A stretch of DNA of 64,000 bases, taken from positions 1 through 64,000 of the forward strand of contig JAPPND010000161.1 of assembly GCA_028818795.1 (NCBI GenBank), written 5' to 3'. The notes under the pieces are model-generated. The model was not told the DNA's origin and did no database searches. It worked only from the letters and a program-made list of their open reading frames with translations. Shown in pieces: positions 60,962 through 64,000 of the stretch; the first letter of the stretch is position 1, and every line of letters starts with the position of its first letter. The translations under genes were made by a program, and so were the position numbers. The stretch is from Gammaproteobacteria bacterium (GTDB lineage Bacteria; Pseudomonadota; Gammaproteobacteria; Pseudomonadales; Azotimanducaceae).

Positions 60962-63910
60962 GTGACCCGCGCTCTGGTCATAGCTTGGTTCGTCCTGCTA
61001 CTGCTCGCTGACGTCGCACGCGGCGATGATGCTATACCCCGGTATGTCGCCCAACAAGGCGAGGACCGCGGCGACTGTTCGCTGCCCGTGCGGCCCTGCC
61101 TGACCATCCAATATGCCCTTTCCGTGGCCGGCAAAGGCGATCAGGTGCGCGTGGCGGGGGGCGCCTATCATCTGTCCGACGTTGGCGACGCCTTGGCAAT
61201 CGTCGGGAGTACGGTGGACGTGCTGGGCGGTTTCGATCGCTTCGACCACTTCCTGCAGCAGTCTCCGTCGACCAACCGAACATCCTTGATTGGCGTACCG
61301 GTCGCCTTCCGAGCCCATCTGGAGGCGCTGGGCTTCCACGTCGTCGCCGACCGCAAGACGATCGATGCGTCCGCGAGGGCCGCCATCGACGGATTCCAGG
61401 TTACTCAGGTCGGCCAGGGCGCCACACCTTGTCGAGACGATGCCGCCGGCGAGTACCCGTGCAAAGACGTCGACCTGCTCTCTCATTTGGCGCGCAGCGA
61501 TCTGTCGTCGAGTCCGGCCAGCATTGCGGACGTCTGGGGATTCGTCGATCTCAACACCGAACGGGAATACGCGCTTCTCGGCATGATGAACGGTCTCGCA
61601 GTGGTCGACGTCACCGATCCGGCGACGCCGTTCGAAGTCGGGACCGTGCCGGGCGCGCTCTCCGGTTGGCGGGACGTCAAGGTGACGCAACGCTACGACG
61701 GTGGCGAGGACCGTTGGAACACCTACGCGTACGTCAGCACGGAATACGGCGGCCGGCTCGTCGTCGTCGATCTCACGGGACTGCCGAACCACGTGGGACT
61801 CGCCCGCCGCTCCGACACGCACGCCCACAACGTCTACGTCAGCAACGTGGACTACACCACCGGCGTGCCGTTGGACGAGTCTCGCGCACCGCCGGTTTTG
61901 CAGGTCCTGGGAAGTCCAGTAGATCGCGGTGCGGCCCGGACGTTCGACGTGCAGGACCCCTTAAGCGTGCGGCAGGTCGCCGCCACGGGCGGCGGCTACA
62001 GCCATGATGCCACCTCGATGTGGGTGTCCGACGAGCGCGCCGCTGTCTGCAAGGCGAAACAGGATGTCTGCGAGATCCTGCTGGACTTCAACGAAACGGA
62101 CATCGAGATCTGGGACTACAGCGACCAGCACGCACCCGAACTACTGAGTTCCACGACCTATGACGACGCGGGGTACGTTCATTCGGGCTGGTGGTCCGAG
62201 GACGGCCGGTTCCTGTTCGTGCACGACGAGTTCGACGAGCGCGATGCGGATCTCAATACCACGGTTCGCGTGTTCGATCTCGCCGACCTCCGAAACCCCG
62301 AACTCGTTCACACATGGACGGGCCCAACGGGAGCTATCGACCACAACGGCTATGTACGGGGCAATCGTTACTACATGTCGACGTATTCGCGGGGTCTCAC
62401 GGTGCTGGACATCACCGATCCGCTGCAGCCCATCGAGGTCGGTTTGTTCGACACCCATCCGGCTTCCGACGACAAGTACTACGGTGGCGCTTGGGGGGTC
62501 TACCCCTTCCTGCCGAGCGGCAACATCCTGATCAGCGACATCCGGGGTGGCCTCTACGTCGTAGGGGATCGCACGCGGTCGGACCACATCCAAGTCGGAT
62601 TCGCATCACCAACCTTCGGCGGTGAAGAGGGCGAGGACTTGTCGATCGAGGTTGTCCGCCGCGGTGCCGGCGGTGCCGTTTCGGTGGACTACACCGTTCT
62701 CGCCGGCTCGGCGGGGATGACGGATTTGACGACTTCCTCGGGAACGTTGCACTGGCCCTCCACGGACGGCCATTCTGTTGATGTACAGAGCCTGTCGGTC
62801 CCCCTACTCCGCGACGACGTGGCCGAGCCCATAGAGCGCGCCTTCGTCCGACTCAGCAATCCCGCTGGCGGTGCCGTGCTGGCGGACATCAACATGGCGT
62901 ACCTGTTTGTTGCCGATCCCGGCCAGGGAGCATCCGTGGGTTTCGCCGACACGCGGATTGCGATCGACGAGACCGCCAAACGGCTGCTCGCGACGGTGCG
63001 GCGTTTGGGAAGTCCATTGGGTGAGGTGTCGGTCGAGTACGAGGTCGGCTCGTTGTCCGCCGTGCCAGGCTCGGACTACGTCGAAGTCGAACCCGGTCAG
63101 TTGTCCTGGGCGGACGGCGACGCAACGGCGCGAACCATCGTCGTGCCGTTGGTGGAGGACAACCACGAAGAACTCGTGGAACAGTTCGAGATCCGCCTGT
63201 CGTCGCCCACCGGTGCCACCCTCTCGGACGACCGCCTCGTCGTCGACATCAATGCAGACGGCATGGCCGTCACGGGGTTCGCGTTGTTCGACGACGCGCC
63301 CGGGCAAGACCTGCAGCCGATAACAGATGGCATGCGACTCGCCACGGATGCCGTGCCGGGCAACACGGGCATTCGAGTCGAAGTCAGGAAACCGGACGAT
63401 GTACGCAGCGTGGGCTTGACAGTCGATGGTGCCGACGACACGCACACCGACAACGAAGCACCCTACGTGTTCCACGTCCTCGGTGACTCGCCGGAAGGCG
63501 AATACACACTGCGAGCCACGCCTTATACGAGGAACGACCTTGGCGGCGTTTCGGGCGAGCCGCTTGTGGTCAGCTTCTCGATCGGCGACGAGCCGGTCGT
63601 CCTATCGCGCGACGCCATGTTGATGGAACTCGAACTGAGCGGCATCGATTTGGAGTTCAACACCGACATTGCCGACTACGAGGCGACCGTGGGGCCGCAG
63701 GTCGCACGAACGACGGTATCGGCGGAGGCGGCTGCAGGGGCTACGTATGCAATCGGCCCGGACGATGCCGACGCAAACGTCGATGGCCACCAGATGGATC
63801 TCGCGATCGGGATGAACTCACTCGAAATCGAGGTGACTGGCGAAGACGGCGAGGCGAGAAGAAACTACACCGTGAAGGTTGTCCGCGCCCCCTTCGTCAC
63901 CGGCCCGTAG
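60962..63910 (+). CDS. Choice-of-anchor B surface protein with Calx-beta and cadherin-like domains
   Basis: 982 residues from GTG 60962, a start with a clean signal peptide (ALVIAWFVLLLLADVARG). The LVIVD-type propeller (residues about 180-510) has repeats such as YALLGMMNGLAVVDVTDPATPFEVGTV, RGLTVLDITDPLQPIEVGLF and DHNGYVRGNRYYMSTYSRG. Two Calx-beta domains follow (SVDYTVLAGSAGMTDLTTSSGTLHW; VSVEYEVGSLSAVPGSDYVEVEPGQLSW), then a cadherin-like sandwich at the C-terminus (LMELELSGIDLEFNTDIADYEATV). No LPxTG or PEP-CTERM anchor is seen. Proteins of this kind are known companions of MbnP/MbnH. An upstream in-frame ATG at 60929 would overlap mbnP. Confidence 0.88.
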   Translation: MTRALVIAWFVLLLLADVARGDDAIPRYVAQQGEDRGDCSLPVRPCLTIQYALSVAGKGDQVRVAGGAYHLSDVGDALAIVGSTVDVLGGFDRFDHFLQQSPSTNRTSLIGVPVAFRAHLEALGFHVVADRKTIDASARAAIDGFQVTQVGQGATPCRDDAAGEYPCKDVDLLSHLARSDLSSSPASIADVWGFVDLNTEREYALLGMMNGLAVVDVTDPATPFEVGTVPGALSGWRDVKVTQRYDGGEDRWNTYAYVSTEYGGRLVVVDLTGLPNHVGLARRSDTHAHNVYVSNVDYTTGVPLDESRAPPVLQVLGSPVDRGAARTFDVQDPLSVRQVAATGGGYSHDATSMWVSDERAAVCKAKQDVCEILLDFNETDIEIWDYSDQHAPELLSSTTYDDAGYVHSGWWSEDGRFLFVHDEFDERDADLNTTVRVFDLADLRNPELVHTWTGPTGAIDHNGYVRGNRYYMSTYSRGLTVLDITDPLQPIEVGLFDTHPASDDKYYGGAWGVYPFLPSGNILISDIRGGLYVVGDRTRSDHIQVGFASPTFGGEEGEDLSIEVVRRGAGGAVSVDYTVLAGSAGMTDLTTSSGTLHWPSTDGHSVDVQSLSVPLLRDDVAEPIERAFVRLSNPAGGAVLADINMAYLFVADPGQGASVGFADTRIAIDETAKRLLATVRRLGSPLGEVSVEYEVGSLSAVPGSDYVEVEPGQLSWADGDATARTIVVPLVEDNHEELVEQFEIRLSSPTGATLSDDRLVVDINADGMAVTGFALFDDAPGQDLQPITDGMRLATDAVPGNTGIRVEVRKPDDVRSVGLTVDGADDTHTDNEAPYVFHVLGDSPEGEYTLRATPYTRNDLGGVSGEPLVVSFSIGDEPVVLSRDAMLMELELSGIDLEFNTDIADYEATVGPQVARTTVSAEAAAGATYAIGPDDADANVDGHQMDLAIGMNSLEIEVTGEDGEARRNYTVKVVRAPFVTGP

Positions 63911-63920
63911 GCGCTACCCT

Positions 63921-64000
63921 GGGGTGACCCTGCGGTCGCCGTTCAGCTGTTCGTGCTGGGCCCTTCGCCACGGCCGTAGGGGCGACCGTTGTGGTCGCCC
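63921..64000. repeat. REP-like palindromes at the right end
   Basis: Two units follow the surface-protein gene: a degenerate one at 63921-63940 (GGTGACC ... GGTCGCC) and a perfect hairpin at 63980-64000 (GGGCGACC, loop GTTGT, GGTCGCCC) preceded by GTAG. They match the REP-like family of 13969-14011 and 31498-31541. The window ends inside or right after the hairpin. Confidence 0.7.

Noticed and set aside
1..64000. CRISPR array
   Set aside because: No regularly spaced repeats with unique spacers were found; the only short direct repeats are the three at 7755-7812.

Overview
The window is 64 kb of GC-rich, gene-dense DNA. It looks like a free-living or host-associated marine gammaproteobacterium. 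The basis is two TonB-dependent outer-membrane receptors, lipoproteins and signal peptides of a two-membrane cell, a YacG homologue, acyl-CoA catabolism genes, several sulfatases and a di-heme peroxidase pair. The exact lineage cannot be read from the sequence. No rRNA, tRNA or CRISPR array was seen.

Layout. 0.1-5.5 kb: two divergent TonB-dependent receptors, the left one broken by a single in-frame TAG. 5.6-7.6 kb: a small hypothetical gene and a HigB/HigA-like toxin-antitoxin pair whose antitoxin carries a long extra C-terminal domain. 8-11.9 kb: response regulator and histidine kinase, S51-like peptidase, MFS exporter, cupin. 12-23.6 kb: catabolic genes (acyl-CoA dehydrogenase, frameshifted enoyl-CoA hydratase, CoA transferase, phytanoyl-CoA dioxygenase-like, MaoC), a two-module M16 peptidase, a tandem pair of ankyrin lipoproteins of which one is decaying, a VOC protein and threonine dehydratase. 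23.6-25.3 kb: a C5-methyltransferase with a PD-(D/E)XK-like partner. 25.4-40.3 kb: GPP34, an overlapping sulfatase / formylglycine-generating enzyme / sulfatase / TauD operon, YacG, acylphosphatase, beta-lactamase-fold hydrolase, Uma2, an SDR, a PEP-synthase-like phosphotransferase, a cyclase, and a third, frameshifted sulfatase.

40.9-54.7 kb is a defence island. A DNA phosphorothioation modification operon (dndBCDE, + strand) stands back to back with a four-gene cassette on the minus strand: PLD-helicase, small protein, SMC-like ATPase and a 157-residue protein. The cassette resembles the known phosphorothioate-dependent effector modules. The left edge is a junction where two convergent genes are both cut off. 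The right edge is an IS5-family transposase interrupted by an IS21-family remnant, followed by a GmrSD-like (DUF262/DUF1524) restriction protein and a decayed antitoxin/HEPN pair.

Directly beyond the island, at 54.7-56.4 kb, is the most striking gene: a UGSC-family selenoprotein. Its reading frame is interrupted by one TGA exactly at the U of the UGSC motif. A 14-bp stem-loop follows, with a G-containing 5-nt loop 18 nt downstream, as expected of a bacterial SECIS element. The window ends with a Uma2 protein, a POT-family peptide transporter and an MbnH/MbnP (metallo-mystery pair) locus divergent from a choice-of-anchor-B surface protein.

Several otherwise intact genes carry single-base lesions (TAG in the receptor; one-base deletions in the hydratase and third sulfatase; one-base insertions in the toxin-antitoxin remnant). 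These could be real decay or consensus errors; raw reads would decide. REP-like palindromes and a 26-bp dispersed repeat sit in several intergenic gaps.
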